This document shows, in pieces, positions 27,538 through 35,587 of a stretch of 64,000 bases of DNA. This DNA comes from Corynebacterium sp. Marseille-P3884. Its GTDB lineage: Bacteria > Actinomycetota > Actinomycetes > Mycobacteriales > Mycobacteriaceae. Every line of letters begins with the position of its first letter. Position 1 is the first letter of the stretch. A model generated the notes under the pieces. It ran no database searches, was not told where the DNA came from, and worked only from the letters and a program-made list of their open reading frames with translations. The DNA lies in assembly GCF_017942225.1 (NCBI RefSeq), contig NZ_JAGKSD010000004.1:1-64000 (forward strand), written 5' to 3'. The position numbers and the translations under genes were made by a program.

Positions 27538-28686
27538 TTACATCTTGAACGCGGGCTTCAGCGTCTTGTACCAGGACGTTTCCATGTCCTGGCGCCACGT
27601 CGGCCACGAGTGCGTGCCCACGTTGCGGAACTCGTAATGCGCCGGGATCTTCAGGCTGTCCAGCTTCGCGCGCAGATCATGGTTGCACGTGTTGATGGCT
27701 GCCTCGATCACTCCGCCTTCGACCTGCAGAGTCATCGCCGCCGCGTGCGCCTGGATCTCCGTTGCGCCCTTGCTTGCGATATGGCTGACCATGTCCTCTT
27801 TCGCCGCCAGGCCGGTCGACGTGGAGACATACAGCGCCGTTCCGCGCAGCTTATTCGCGTTGACCAGTGCGTCGTTCGCGCGGTTATAAGCGCCGCCCAT
27901 CGGCCCCCACATCTGCTCTGGCGTCACCGTCTGGAAGTTCGCGGCTGCACCCGCGCCGCGGTTGACTGTCAGACGCGCGAAATTGTACGGAGCCGGCGTC
28001 GACGTGGCTGCGCAACCGGAGAAGCTTGCGGCGGCGTCATAAAAGCCCGGGGCCTTCGTCGGCAGAACCAGTGCCGACGTGCCCGACATGGAGAAACCGA
28101 CGACCGCGCGGCGGTTGTCCGCGCCGAGGCGCTTCTCGATCGGTCCCGGCAGCTCCTTCGTCAGGAACGTCTCCCACTTCTGCGGGCCCTTGAAGTATTC
28201 CGCCTTCGGTGTCTGCAGCCAATCCGTGTAGTAGGAGAACGCGCCCTCCATCGGGATGACCACGTTGACGCCCTTGTCTTTGTAGAACTTCGCGGACTCT
28301 GCGTACGTCAGCCAGTCCGCGTTCTGCTCCGCGCCACCAGCACCGTTGAGGAGGTAAACCGTCGGGGCATTCTTCACCAGCTCACCCGCGCCGTTGCGCG
28401 CCGGGATGACTGCGACCGGAATATCGCGGCCCATTGACGGGGAGCTCACCCAGAACGCCCACACATCCTTGTGGTTGACCTGGCTGACCCACTTGGCAGT
28501 TTCACCCGTTGTCACAGCCGTCGGTGCGGGGTGTGCATTCCAGTTCTTCACTGTGCCCACCGGAGTATTGCCCGCGACCTGAGCCGCAGTGACTGGGGCG
28601 GCATCAGCCGTGAAAGCGGGGGCTGCTGCGCCGAAAGCGAGAGCCGTAGCGGCGGTGACTGCGGCGACGGTGCGGACGAGCTTCAT
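27538..28686 (-). CDS. Mycolyltransferase (antigen 85/Cmt family)
   Basis: A 382-aa secreted alpha/beta-hydrolase. The signal peptide MKLVRTVAAVTAATALAF ends near ADA at about residue 29. The nucleophile Ser is in GFSMSGTSAL, the catalytic His in VGTHSWPTW, and YLLNGAGG forms part of the oxyanion site. It transfers mycolic acids from trehalose monomycolate to trehalose or to arabinogalactan. The start at 28686 is backed by AAGGA. A paralogue lies 1.8 kb away on the same strand (30499-32043), separated by a small ORF on the other strand and an HNH gene. Confidence 0.93.
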   Translation of the reverse strand: MKLVRTVAAVTAATALAFGAAAPAFTADAAPVTAAQVAGNTPVGTVKNWNAHPAPTAVTTGETAKWVSQVNHKDVWAFWVSSPSMGRDIPVAVIPARNGAGELVKNAPTVYLLNGAGGAEQNADWLTYAESAKFYKDKGVNVVIPMEGAFSYYTDWLQTPKAEYFKGPQKWETFLTKELPGPIEKRLGADNRRAVVGFSMSGTSALVLPTKAPGFYDAAASFSGCAATSTPAPYNFARLTVNRGAGAAANFQTVTPEQMWGPMGGAYNRANDALVNANKLRGTALYVSTSTGLAAKEDMVSHIASKGATEIQAHAAAMTLQVEGGVIEAAINTCNHDLRAKLDSLKIPAHYEFRNVGTHSWPTWRQDMETSWYKTLKPAFKM

Positions 28687-29045
28687 GGTCAGTATTCCTT
28701 CAGTGGTGGGAGCGTTATTGCGTTGTACCGCGGTTTGCGGTTCCACCCCGGTTATTCGCTGCTAATGAGCGTTGTGTTACCGCGGTGGAACCTCAAAGCG
28801 CCCTTGACTTTATTGGTGGGTGAGCTGGCATTCAAGTACCCACGATGTTTCAGTTGTGATTAAAGTTAATCATGTTACGATCCGTCGGGCGAGTATTGTC
28901 GCCTCTGTGTCGTCGTCAGACGGCGTAACGCGAGTGCATCTGAAACCGACAGACAGCGTGAGTCCGCAGCCGCCCGCAAGCGGTGACGGAAGCGTCAACC
29001 CAATCTGAATAAGAAGCAGAAAAAGAAAAGAAAGGGACTCTCCCT
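28687..29045. other. 359-base region between divergent mycolyltransferase and 41-aa ORF
   Basis: No larger gene is seen. It contains an inverted pair GTTCCACC (near 28740) and GGTGGAAC (near 28784) flanking the mycolyltransferase promoter side, an AT-rich perfect palindrome at 28857-28872, and a purine-rich ribosome-binding leader ending at 29045. Confidence 0.6.
28850..28883 (+). promoter_or_regulatory. Candidate promoter with palindromic operator
   Basis: TGATTAA-AG-TTAATCA (28857-28872) is a perfect 7-bp inverted repeat. It overlaps a possible promoter: TTGTGA, 16 bases, TACGAT. Direction toward the 41-aa ORF is inferred; a regulator is not known. Confidence 0.45.
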
Positions 29046-29171
29046 ATGAACGCCAACGGCCTCCACCCCCTCGAGCAGTTCCAGCTCATGATCAACGAGT
29101 TCCTCGGCGGCATCTTCCACCAGATGTCTTCCACCTCGTCCACGATCGCTCTCGGCATGGGCATGTTCTAA
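29046..29171 (+). CDS. 41-aa small protein of unknown function
   Basis: Starts MNANGLHPLEQFQLMINEFL and ends STIALGMGMF. A long purine-rich Shine-Dalgarno region with AAAGGGA lies about seven bases upstream, and a strong terminator begins 17 bases after the stop, so it looks like a dedicated short mRNA. The sequence could form one amphipathic helix followed by a small hydrophobic Met/Gly tail; there is no signal peptide. Size and setting beside mycolyltransferases recall the short secreted-without-signal PorA/PorH-type mycomembrane porins, but I see no sequence identity that would prove it. Below the size most gene finders report. Confidence 0.7.
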   Translation: MNANGLHPLEQFQLMINEFLGGIFHQMSSTSSTIALGMGMF

Positions 29172-29187
29172 AAACGCCGCGCCAAAG

Positions 29188-29219
29188 ACCGGGTCCCGTT
29201 GTGGGGCCCGGTTTTTGTT
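29188..29219 (+). terminator. Strong intrinsic terminator after the 41-aa ORF
   Basis: ACCGGG-T-CCC pairs with GGG-CCCGGT, loop GTTGTG plus G, and is followed by TTTTGTTTT. It isolates the small ORF from the convergent HNH gene. Confidence 0.8.
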
Positions 29220-29296
29220 TTGGGCGTGCGGAAGTGGCCGTGGACATGCCTGATTCACGCGATGAGCGTGGTCAGACTGTGTCTGCGGCCGTTTCG

Positions 29297-30367
29297 CTAT
29301 TTCCCGAACAGTAGGTGCATGGCACCGTATTGGTGTGTGGTGTTCGGTACTGGTGTTCCGCGCGGTGAGATCCATGTTGGTGTCCCATCGCGCATCTGTA
29401 TTCGGCCCCTGTTGTTTCTGTCGGGGTCATCGTCGTTGGTGCGGTTGTGATACCTGCACAACACCGACAGGTTGTTCATGTTCGTCGGCCCGCCCCGGGC
29501 CCAGGGTTCGATGTGGTGGACCTCGCAGTTATCGGCAGCATGCCGGCAATCCGGCACAGGGCAGGTCGTTAGTGTTGCTCGGGCGAGGTCGCGTTGTTTC
29601 TTATTGGCGAACCGTTTCGTGTTGTACAGGTTCACCGGGCCTGCCTGTGGGTGGAACAGTGCTACCTCGAGGTCCTTGGAGTGATGGTGCATCAGATACT
29701 CCGCACCCGTCATCGTGGTGCCGTCAGACAGGCCCAGGATGGTGTCATCCCCCTGGCCGCCAAGGATCTTGATGTAATCCGGCAGCGGGATCTGGACTAG
29801 TGGACGTGGGACAGCATCAGCGACAGCACCGTCGTTGTGGAGTAGGTCGTGGAATGCCTCGTACATCTGCGGGCCCTCAGGACGGGTGGCGTCGAGTTTT
29901 TGGCGCAGGGCGTACTCGAGTGCTGCGATATCACTCGCATCACCGGTGGCACTGAAGGTGCGTTTGCCTTTCCGGGGCTTGCCGAACCGGACTGAGGATT
30001 CCGGGGCTGGTGTGTCCACCTCGGGGACGATGTCTTTGGCGCGGCGTTTCAACGTCTCGTAGTTCCCGCGCACCGACAACAACGCCAGGCGGATCTTCCA
30101 CTTTTCTTTCTCGGTACCCAACGGGCGGACTTGTTGTTCGATGAACAAGATCTGGTCCAGTGATTTACCGGTTTCACGGGCGATGCGTACCGCGTGGGCT
30201 TGCTTGCGGGTGGAGCGGGTTGCGCCGAAGTAGGTCTCGTGGGCTTTTTCCCACTCGATATACGTGGTGGGTTTGACGCCGGCAGCCTGAGCAGCCTGGC
30301 GGTCGAAACCGGCCAGGATGTCCATCGGACTGTCAAGTGTTGTTAGAAACGCGTCAAAATCGTTCAC
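29297..30367 (-). CDS. DUF222/HNH endonuclease-domain protein
   Basis: About 356 aa. The N-terminal two thirds is the helical DUF222 region; the C-terminal part is an HNH nuclease domain with CPVPDC, the catalytic VHHIEPWARGG and the zinc CRYHN. Members are abundant, variable and mobile-looking in corynebacteria and mycobacteria (13E12-like); the true role is unknown. I take the GTG at 30367 (VNDFDAFL); an ATG-initiated reading from 30430 would start within a 24-bp palindrome and encode an unlikely Trp/Cys-rich leader. Confidence 0.82.
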   Translation of the reverse strand: MNDFDAFLTTLDSPMDILAGFDRQAAQAAGVKPTTYIEWEKAHETYFGATRSTRKQAHAVRIARETGKSLDQILFIEQQVRPLGTEKEKWKIRLALLSVRGNYETLKRRAKDIVPEVDTPAPESSVRFGKPRKGKRTFSATGDASDIAALEYALRQKLDATRPEGPQMYEAFHDLLHNDGAVADAVPRPLVQIPLPDYIKILGGQGDDTILGLSDGTTMTGAEYLMHHHSKDLEVALFHPQAGPVNLYNTKRFANKKQRDLARATLTTCPVPDCRHAADNCEVHHIEPWARGGPTNMNNLSVLCRYHNRTNDDDPDRNNRGRIQMRDGTPTWISPRGTPVPNTTHQYGAMHLLFGK

Positions 30368-30408
30368 AGCACAAACGTTAAACCGCGCGCAACCCACAAT
30401 CCACCAAA

Positions 30409-30432
30409 CGATGTCTACTTCAGTAGACATCG
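30409..30432. repeat. 24-bp near-perfect palindrome upstream of the HNH gene
   Basis: Arms CGATGTCTACT and AGTAGACATCG are exact over 11 bases with only TC between them. It lies 41 bases from the HNH start and 66 bases after the second mycolyltransferase stop. It lacks a T tract and high GC, so an operator is more likely than a terminator. Confidence 0.65.
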
Positions 30433-30498
30433 CCTAAACAAGCAGGTCACAGGGCGTGAAAAACGGGCGAAAACCCCGGGGAAGGCCGCTTTTATGCT

Positions 30499-32043
30499 TT
30501 AGCTGCTGCTGTCAGCGTCCCAGGTAGCGCGCTCGGGGAGCCCGTCCTCCGGGTCCGGGACGGCCTCGACGAAGTCATCGCCGACGAGCGCAGGGCCGAA
30601 GGTGGTGTTCCAGGAGCGGTACAGGTCGTCGAGCCAGACGGCCCAGGCGTGGGTGCCGGCCTTGCGGAACTCGTAGTGCGCCTTAATGTTCTCGTTGTTC
30701 AGCTTGGCGCGCAGATCGTGGGTGCACGAGTTGGTCGCAGCCTCGATGACACCACCTTCGACGGTGGTGGTCATGGAACCGCCGATGGCTTGGGCAAGGT
30801 TCTGTCCATTGGCGACGCGGAAACCGACCATGTCGGACTGTGATGCGGTGCCGGAGCCGTTGGAGATGTAGAGGGCCTTGCCACGCAGCTTCTCGGCGTT
30901 GACGAGGGCGTCGTTGTAACGGTTGTAGGGGCTGCCCATCGGACCCCAGATGTGAGCGGGGGTGACCGAGGAGTAATTCGGCTCATTGGCGGCGCGGTTC
31001 ACCGTCAGTGCGGCGAATGCCCACGGCAGCGGGGTGGAGGTGGCGGCGCAGCCGGAGAAGGAACCGACGGCGTCGTAAAGCTCGGGGTGGTGCTCCGCGA
31101 GCAGGAGCGAGGAGGTGCCCGACATGGAGAAGCCGAGGATGCCGCGCTTGTCGTTCGCGCCGAGCTCCTTTTCGACGGCGGGCCACAGCTCCTTGCCCAG
31201 GAACGTCGACCATTTCTGCTCGCCCTTGAAGTAGTCGGACTTTTCCTTCAAGGTGTCGCCGTCGGTGAGCCAGTCGACGTAGTAGGAGAATGCACCCTCC
31301 ATCGGGACGACCAGGTTCACGCCCTTGCCCTTGTAGACCTTCTGGGCCTCAGCAACGGAAATCCAGTCGCCGGACTGCTCGGAGCCGCCGGCACCGTTGA
31401 GCATGTACAGCGTCGGAGCGTCGGCAACTGGCTTGCCGTCTTTGTCGGTGGCGCGGACGAGCGCGACCGGAATGTCGCGCTTCATGGACTCGGAGTAGAC
31501 GTACCAGCCCTCGACGCCCTTTGTGCCGTACCAGTCCTGGGCCTGCGACGTGTTGCCGGAGACCTTCTTCGGGGCATCTTCCGGGCCGGTCATCTTGCGC
31601 ATCGAGGCGAGCTTGGCGGGTACATCGTCGTTTTCCGGCACCTCCTGCGCGGCGTCCTCGATCTCAGGGTCGATGCTCTCTTTGCCCCGCTCGGCCAGAT
31701 CTTTGGTAACAGAGCTGAGGTCGCCCATGGAGCTATCTTTGTCGCGTTGGGCGCCGGTCTCGCCAGCTTCGGTATCTGCGCCGGGAGCGGCGTTGTCGGA
31801 AGCGTCTTCGCCAGCGTCAGACTCATCGGCGGGAGCCTCACCCTCACCCTCGGCGTCGGAGTCGTCGGCAGCAGAATCGTCGGCACCAGACTCACCGGAA
31901 GGAGCGTCGGCGGAGGTGCCGGTCACGGTATCGTCGTTAAGCTGGTTTGCGTCTTCGGCGTTGACGACGCTGGCTGCTGTGAGCGACCCTGCTGCGATGG
32001 CGATCGCGGCGACGGACGCGAGTGCGGGGCGGGACAACTTCAT
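30499..32043 (-). CDS. Mycolyltransferase with acidic N-terminal extension
   Basis: A 514-aa paralogue of the 382-aa enzyme. After a signal peptide (MKLSRPALASVAAIAIAAGS, cleavage near residue 29) there is a roughly 90-residue Asp/Glu/Ser/Ala-rich low-complexity stretch, then the Ag85-like domain with GFSMSGTSSL and the His in AGTHAWAVW. The C terminus is also extended by about 30 acidic residues. AAGGA supports the ATG at 32043. It probably transfers mycolates in the outer envelope; the acidic arm may act as a spacer through the wall. Confidence 0.92.
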   Translation of the reverse strand: MKLSRPALASVAAIAIAAGSLTAASVVNAEDANQLNDDTVTGTSADAPSGESGADDSAADDSDAEGEGEAPADESDAGEDASDNAAPGADTEAGETGAQRDKDSSMGDLSSVTKDLAERGKESIDPEIEDAAQEVPENDDVPAKLASMRKMTGPEDAPKKVSGNTSQAQDWYGTKGVEGWYVYSESMKRDIPVALVRATDKDGKPVADAPTLYMLNGAGGSEQSGDWISVAEAQKVYKGKGVNLVVPMEGAFSYYVDWLTDGDTLKEKSDYFKGEQKWSTFLGKELWPAVEKELGANDKRGILGFSMSGTSSLLLAEHHPELYDAVGSFSGCAATSTPLPWAFAALTVNRAANEPNYSSVTPAHIWGPMGSPYNRYNDALVNAEKLRGKALYISNGSGTASQSDMVGFRVANGQNLAQAIGGSMTTTVEGGVIEAATNSCTHDLRAKLNNENIKAHYEFRKAGTHAWAVWLDDLYRSWNTTFGPALVGDDFVEAVPDPEDGLPERATWDADSSS

Positions 32044-32166
32044 GCTTGAGGTTCCTTCGCTACTAACTAATGGGAAGCTTGCTACATCATGCCAAAAGTG
32101 GGCGGAACTTTGAAGCGGAAAGCACCCCCGCAGCGAGTTGGCGCGAGCGCACGTATCCTAGGGGAC

Positions 32167-33579
32167 GTGGCTAATGAACATTTTGACGTTGTTGTACTTG
32201 GCGCTGGCCCCGGTGGCTATGTCGCCGCAATTCGCGCAGCCCAGTTGGGCAAGAAGGTCGCGGTTGTAGAGAAGCAGTATTGGGGCGGTGTGTGCCTGAA
32301 CGTGGGCTGCATTCCGTCGAAGTCGTTGATCAAGAACGCTGAAGTGGCGCACATCTTCAACCACGAGGCGAAGACGTTCGGCATCAAGGGCGATGTTTCC
32401 TTCGAGTACGGGGACGCGCACAAGCGTTCCCGCAAGGTCTCGGAGAAGATCGTCGGTGGTGTCCACTACCTGATGAAGAAGAACAAGATCACGGAGATCA
32501 ACGGTGTCGGTTCCTTCAAGGATGCGAAGACGCTGGAGATCACCGAGGGCGATGACAAGGGCAAGACGGTCACGTTCGATGACTGCATCATTGCTACGGG
32601 TTCCGTGGTGAAGACCCTGCCGGGCATCGAGCTGTCCGAGAACGTGGTGTCCTTCGAGGAGCAGATCCTCAACCCGGAGGCCCCGGAGAAGATGGTCATC
32701 GTGGGCGCTGGCGCGATCGGTATGGAGTTCGCGTACGTGCTGTCCAACTACGGCGTAGAGGTCACGGTCGTCGAGTTCATGGACCGTGTCCTGCCGAACG
32801 AGGATAAGGACGTGTCCAAGGAGATCGCGAAGGCGTACAAGAAGCTCGGCGTGAAGCTTCTGACGGGTCACGCGACGACGGCTGTGCGCGACAACGGCGA
32901 TTCAGTCGAGGTGGACATCCAGAAGAAGGGCTCGGACGACACGGAGACCATCACTGTCGACCGCGTCATGGTCGCCGTCGGCTTCCAGCCGCGCACCGAG
33001 GGTTACGGCCTCGAGAACACGGGCGTTGAGCTCACGGACCGCGGCGCGATCAACGTGGACGAGCGCATGCGCACCAACGTCGACGGCATCTACGCGATCG
33101 GCGACGTGACGGCGAAGCTGCAGCTCGCGCACGTGGCTGAGGCGCAGGGCATCGTTGCGGCTGAGACCATCGCCGACGCTGAGACGATGGAGCTCGGCGA
33201 CTACCAGATGATGCCGCGCGCGACGTTCTGCAACCCGCAGGTCGCCTCCATGGGCTACACGGAGGAGCAGGCGCGCGAGAAGTTCGCGGACAAGGACATC
33301 AAGGTCGCTACCTTCCCGTTCTCCGCGAACGGCAAGGCGTTGGGTCTGGCGGAGTCGCAGGGCTTCGGCAAGCTCGTCGTCGACGGCGAGTACGGCGAGA
33401 TCCTCGGTGCGCACCTGGTCGGCGCGAATGTCTCCGAGCTGCTGCCGGAGATCAACCTGGCGCAGCGCTTCGACCTCACCGCGGGCGAGATTGCGCGTAG
33501 CGTGCACATCCACCCGACGCTGTCCGAGGTGCTCAAGGAAGTCGCACACGGCGTCGAGGGCCACATGATCAATCTTTAA
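32167..33579 (+). CDS. lpd: Dihydrolipoyl dehydrogenase (E3)
   Basis: A 470-aa FAD-disulfide oxidoreductase. [10 protein letters not shown] binds FAD, the redox disulfide is in [13 protein letters not shown], the NAD site is [11 protein letters not shown], and the catalytic His-Glu is in HIHPTLSE at the C terminus. It reoxidises lipoyl groups of the pyruvate and 2-oxoglutarate dehydrogenase complexes. The GTG at 32167 ([15 protein letters not shown]) matches the family start, with GGGGA just upstream; an open extension back to 32089 is not conserved-looking. Monocistronic, ending in a repeat copy and a terminator. Confidence 0.96.
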   Translation: MANEHFDVVVLGAGPGGYVAAIRAAQLGKKVAVVEKQYWGGVCLNVGCIPSKSLIKNAEVAHIFNHEAKTFGIKGDVSFEYGDAHKRSRKVSEKIVGGVHYLMKKNKITEINGVGSFKDAKTLEITEGDDKGKTVTFDDCIIATGSVVKTLPGIELSENVVSFEEQILNPEAPEKMVIVGAGAIGMEFAYVLSNYGVEVTVVEFMDRVLPNEDKDVSKEIAKAYKKLGVKLLTGHATTAVRDNGDSVEVDIQKKGSDDTETITVDRVMVAVGFQPRTEGYGLENTGVELTDRGAINVDERMRTNVDGIYAIGDVTAKLQLAHVAEAQGIVAAETIADAETMELGDYQMMPRATFCNPQVASMGYTEEQAREKFADKDIKVATFPFSANGKALGLAESQGFGKLVVDGEYGEILGAHLVGANVSELLPEINLAQRFDLTAGEIARSVHIHPTLSEVLKEVAHGVEGHMINL

Positions 33580-33586
33580 GCAGTTT

Positions 33587-33597
33587 GCTTATCGACG
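33587..33597 (+). repeat. 11-mer repeat, copy 13 (intergenic)
   Basis: Between the lpd stop and its terminator. Confidence 0.95.
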
Positions 33598-33601
33598 GCT
33601 G

Positions 33602-33635
33602 AAAAACGCCCCGAGCCCTGCTCGGGGCGTTTTCT
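33602..33635 (+). terminator. Intrinsic terminator after lpd
   Basis: AAAACGCCCCGAG pairs with CTCGGGGCGTTTT across CCCTG and is followed by CTTG. It starts five bases after an 11-mer repeat copy (33587-33597), which itself starts eight bases after the lpd stop. Confidence 0.9.
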
Positions 33636-33793
33636 TGTGGTCTCATGGCTGGTGTTAAGGAAAAGGATTTGGCGGGTTAGCACGACGAAAAGTGATTTCG
33701 AGGTTAGAGTGAAACGCAGCCAGTCTTAAAAGGCGCTTAGAACTGATCCGTCGCTCCGCCGCTTGCCGGTGGGGCCGATAGCAAGGAAACGTA

Positions 33794-35293
33794 ATGTCTA
33801 GCAGCATCAACCCCAACCGGGACCCGTTCTCCGAGTCGGAGCCCGGGCAGCAGGGCCAGTACGGCTACGACTATGGCCAGCAGGGCTACGACTATGGCCA
33901 GCAGGGCTATGACTACGGCCAGGGCTACGACCAGGGCTACGGCCAGCAGGGCTATGACCACCAGGGTTACGGCCAGGGCTATGACCAGCAGGGCCAGTAC
34001 GGCCAGCAGATGAACGCACCGTACGGCCAGGGCGGTCAGGACGGCAACGGCGGCGGTGGCAGCGGCAAGATCATCGCGATCATCGGCGGCCTGGTTGTTG
34101 CGCTTGCTCTGATTGGTGGCCTGATCTACTTCCTCACCAAGGGCGGCGACGACGGTGACGGCGGCGGCGGTGGCGACGAGACCACGAGCGCGCAGCAGTC
34201 CACGGGCAATGCCACCGAATCGCCGAGCGACAATAAGGGCGACGACGGAAAGGGCAAGAAGAAGGGCGGCAAGGAGGGTAGCTCCCGCGAGAACCCGCTT
34301 CCGGTCGGTTCGACGATTGAGAACAAGGACTGGAAGGTCACCCTCAACTCGGTGAACCTCGACGCCACCGACGATATTAAGAAGGCCAACGACTACAACA
34401 AGGACCCGGAGGCGGGCAAGAAGTACATGATGGCCAACATCACCGCCGAGTACATCGGTGATGACCCGCAGGGCAAGGCCCCGCTGTTCACGGTCGAGTA
34501 CATTTCGCCGGACGGGCAGACCGTGGGCCAGTTCGAAACCATCGTGCTGATCGACGATGACTTCGACATGAGCAACACGCTGTACTCCGGCGCATCGACG
34601 ACGGGCAACATCGTCTACCCGATCCCGGAGGAGAACGGTGACGAAGGCACGCTGGCGATCCAGCCGGACTTAAAGGAAGAGAAGAAGTTCTTCGCGCTGA
34701 AGAAAAGCCACGCGAAAGCGCCCCGCCACAGCTTATCGACGAGCTGTGGCGGGGCGCTTTTTGCTTTGCGTTTAGCCCTTCTGGGTCGGGTTGTCGGTGC
34801 CGCCGACAGCGGAAGCCAGAGCGGCGAGGGACTCTTCCATCACGGCGTCGTCGAATTTCTCCGACATCTTGCGCACCTCGTCGGAGGCGATCTCGCTGCG
34901 GTCGTAGGTCAGGGTGACGGAGGTGCTGTCAGCGCCCTCGGAGGAGAGCTCGTAGAGCCACTTCGCGCCGACCTCGACATCAGCGGTGAGGTTAGCCAGG
35001 TTCTTCCAGCCGATGACCTTGTTCTCCTGGAAGGCGAAGACCTCGTTGCGGGTCTGGTAGTCGCCGTCCTCCTTGGTCATGTTCATGACGAAGATGTCGC
35101 CGACCTTCTCCAGCTTGGCATCGGTGTCGGCGGAGACGACCATGCCGGAGTTATCGGTCTCGGCGTGGCGGGACGGGTCGGACAGGAGCGCGAAAATGTC
35201 GTTGGCGGATGCGTCGATCGTTCGGGTTGCAGAATTCGTATCAGTCATGGGTCCCACTGTAACGAAATCTGGCGATCTGCCTCGTCGCCCTAG
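33794..35293 (+). CDS. Tyr/Gly/Gln-rich membrane protein with DUF4352 domain; stop codon missing before its terminator
   Basis: Residues 1-90 are low complexity with QQGYDYG-type repeats, then a TM helix (KIIAIIGGLVVALALIGG), a Lys/Gly/Asp linker and a DUF4352 beta-sandwich ending at EEKKFFALK near 34702. Topology suggests a cytoplasmic sticky tail and an external domain. No in-frame stop follows: the frame runs through the terminator at 34715-34760 and on, antisense to the next gene, to 35293. The genuine product probably ends near 34702-34712, or the mRNA is non-stop. A TGA occurs one frame off at 34698. Either stop loss, a frameshift or a base error. Confidence 0.7.
   Translation: MSSSINPNRDPFSESEPGQQGQYGYDYGQQGYDYGQQGYDYGQGYDQGYGQQGYDHQGYGQGYDQQGQYGQQMNAPYGQGGQDGNGGGGSGKIIAIIGGLVVALALIGGLIYFLTKGGDDGDGGGGGDETTSAQQSTGNATESPSDNKGDDGKGKKKGGKEGSSRENPLPVGSTIENKDWKVTLNSVNLDATDDIKKANDYNKDPEAGKKYMMANITAEYIGDDPQGKAPLFTVEYISPDGQTVGQFETIVLIDDDFDMSNTLYSGASTTGNIVYPIPEENGDEGTLAIQPDLKEEKKFFALKKSHAKAPRHSLSTSCGGALFALRLALLGRVVGAADSGSQSGEGLFHHGVVEFLRHLAHLVGGDLAAVVGQGDGGAVSALGGELVEPLRADLDISGEVSQVLPADDLVLLEGEDLVAGLVVAVLLGHVHDEDVADLLQLGIGVGGDDHAGVIGLGVAGRVGQERENVVGGCVDRSGCRIRISHGSHCNEIWRSASSP
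34715..34764. terminator. 19-bp terminator stem whose loop is the 11-mer repeat
   Basis: AAAGCGCCCCGCCACAGCT and its exact complement (34742-34760) flank the loop TATCGACG, so the repeat copy at 34731-34741 spans the stem top and loop. TTTTTGCTTT follows on the plus strand and A-rich sequence on the other side, making it bidirectional between the DUF4352 and SRPBCC genes. Confidence 0.92.
34731..34741 (+). repeat. 11-mer repeat, copy 14 (in terminator)
   Basis: Forms the stem top and loop of the 19-bp terminator. Confidence 0.95.
34772..35248 (-). CDS. SRPBCC-superfamily protein
   Basis: A 158-aa polyketide-cyclase-like fold (START/SRPBCC). The N-terminal RTIDASANDIFALLSDPSRHAE is the usual first strand and helix, and the C-terminal long helix is EVRKMSEKFDDAVMEESLAAL. 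Such proteins bind hydrophobic ligands; no ligand can be named. Start at 35248 (MTDTN). It faces the DUF4352 gene and shares its bidirectional terminator. Confidence 0.85.
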   Translation of the reverse strand: MTDTNSATRTIDASANDIFALLSDPSRHAETDNSGMVVSADTDAKLEKVGDIFVMNMTKEDGDYQTRNEVFAFQENKVIGWKNLANLTADVEVGAKWLYELSSEGADSTSVTLTYDRSEIASDEVRKMSEKFDDAVMEESLAALASAVGGTDNPTQKG

Positions 35294-35587
35294 GTTTACG
35301 CAGGACCGGGAGATAAGGGCGACTTAACAAACCAAAGTTTGACACCCTTCGGGGTGATGAATGTGCCGCACAATGCCCGGGGTGGGTGTAGGTGGGCTAA
35401 TTCACATTTCGGGGGTGGCGGTGGGCGTCGTAAAGCTGTTGCAGATGTGAACTGCGATGTTGGACGTGTGCTGGCGCCGATGGTGCGGAAATGCTGCGTG
35501 CGCGACAGCTCAGTGGGGGTGAGGTGGCACGTCGAGTAGTGGTGAACCTTGGGTTAATCGTAAAGTTAAGTCGACACTGGAGGTGCC
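35249..35587. other. Leader and promoter region of sdhCAB
   Basis: 339 bases without a supported gene. CCAAAGTTTGAC (35332-35343) resembles the half-palindromic binding site of the corynebacterial carbon regulator RamB. CACCCTTCGGGGTG forms a small hairpin just after it. Several TGGGGG-like boxes (RamA-type) are present near the 3' end. GGAGG precedes the sdhC ATG by six bases. Regulator assignments rest on resemblance only. Confidence 0.45.
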
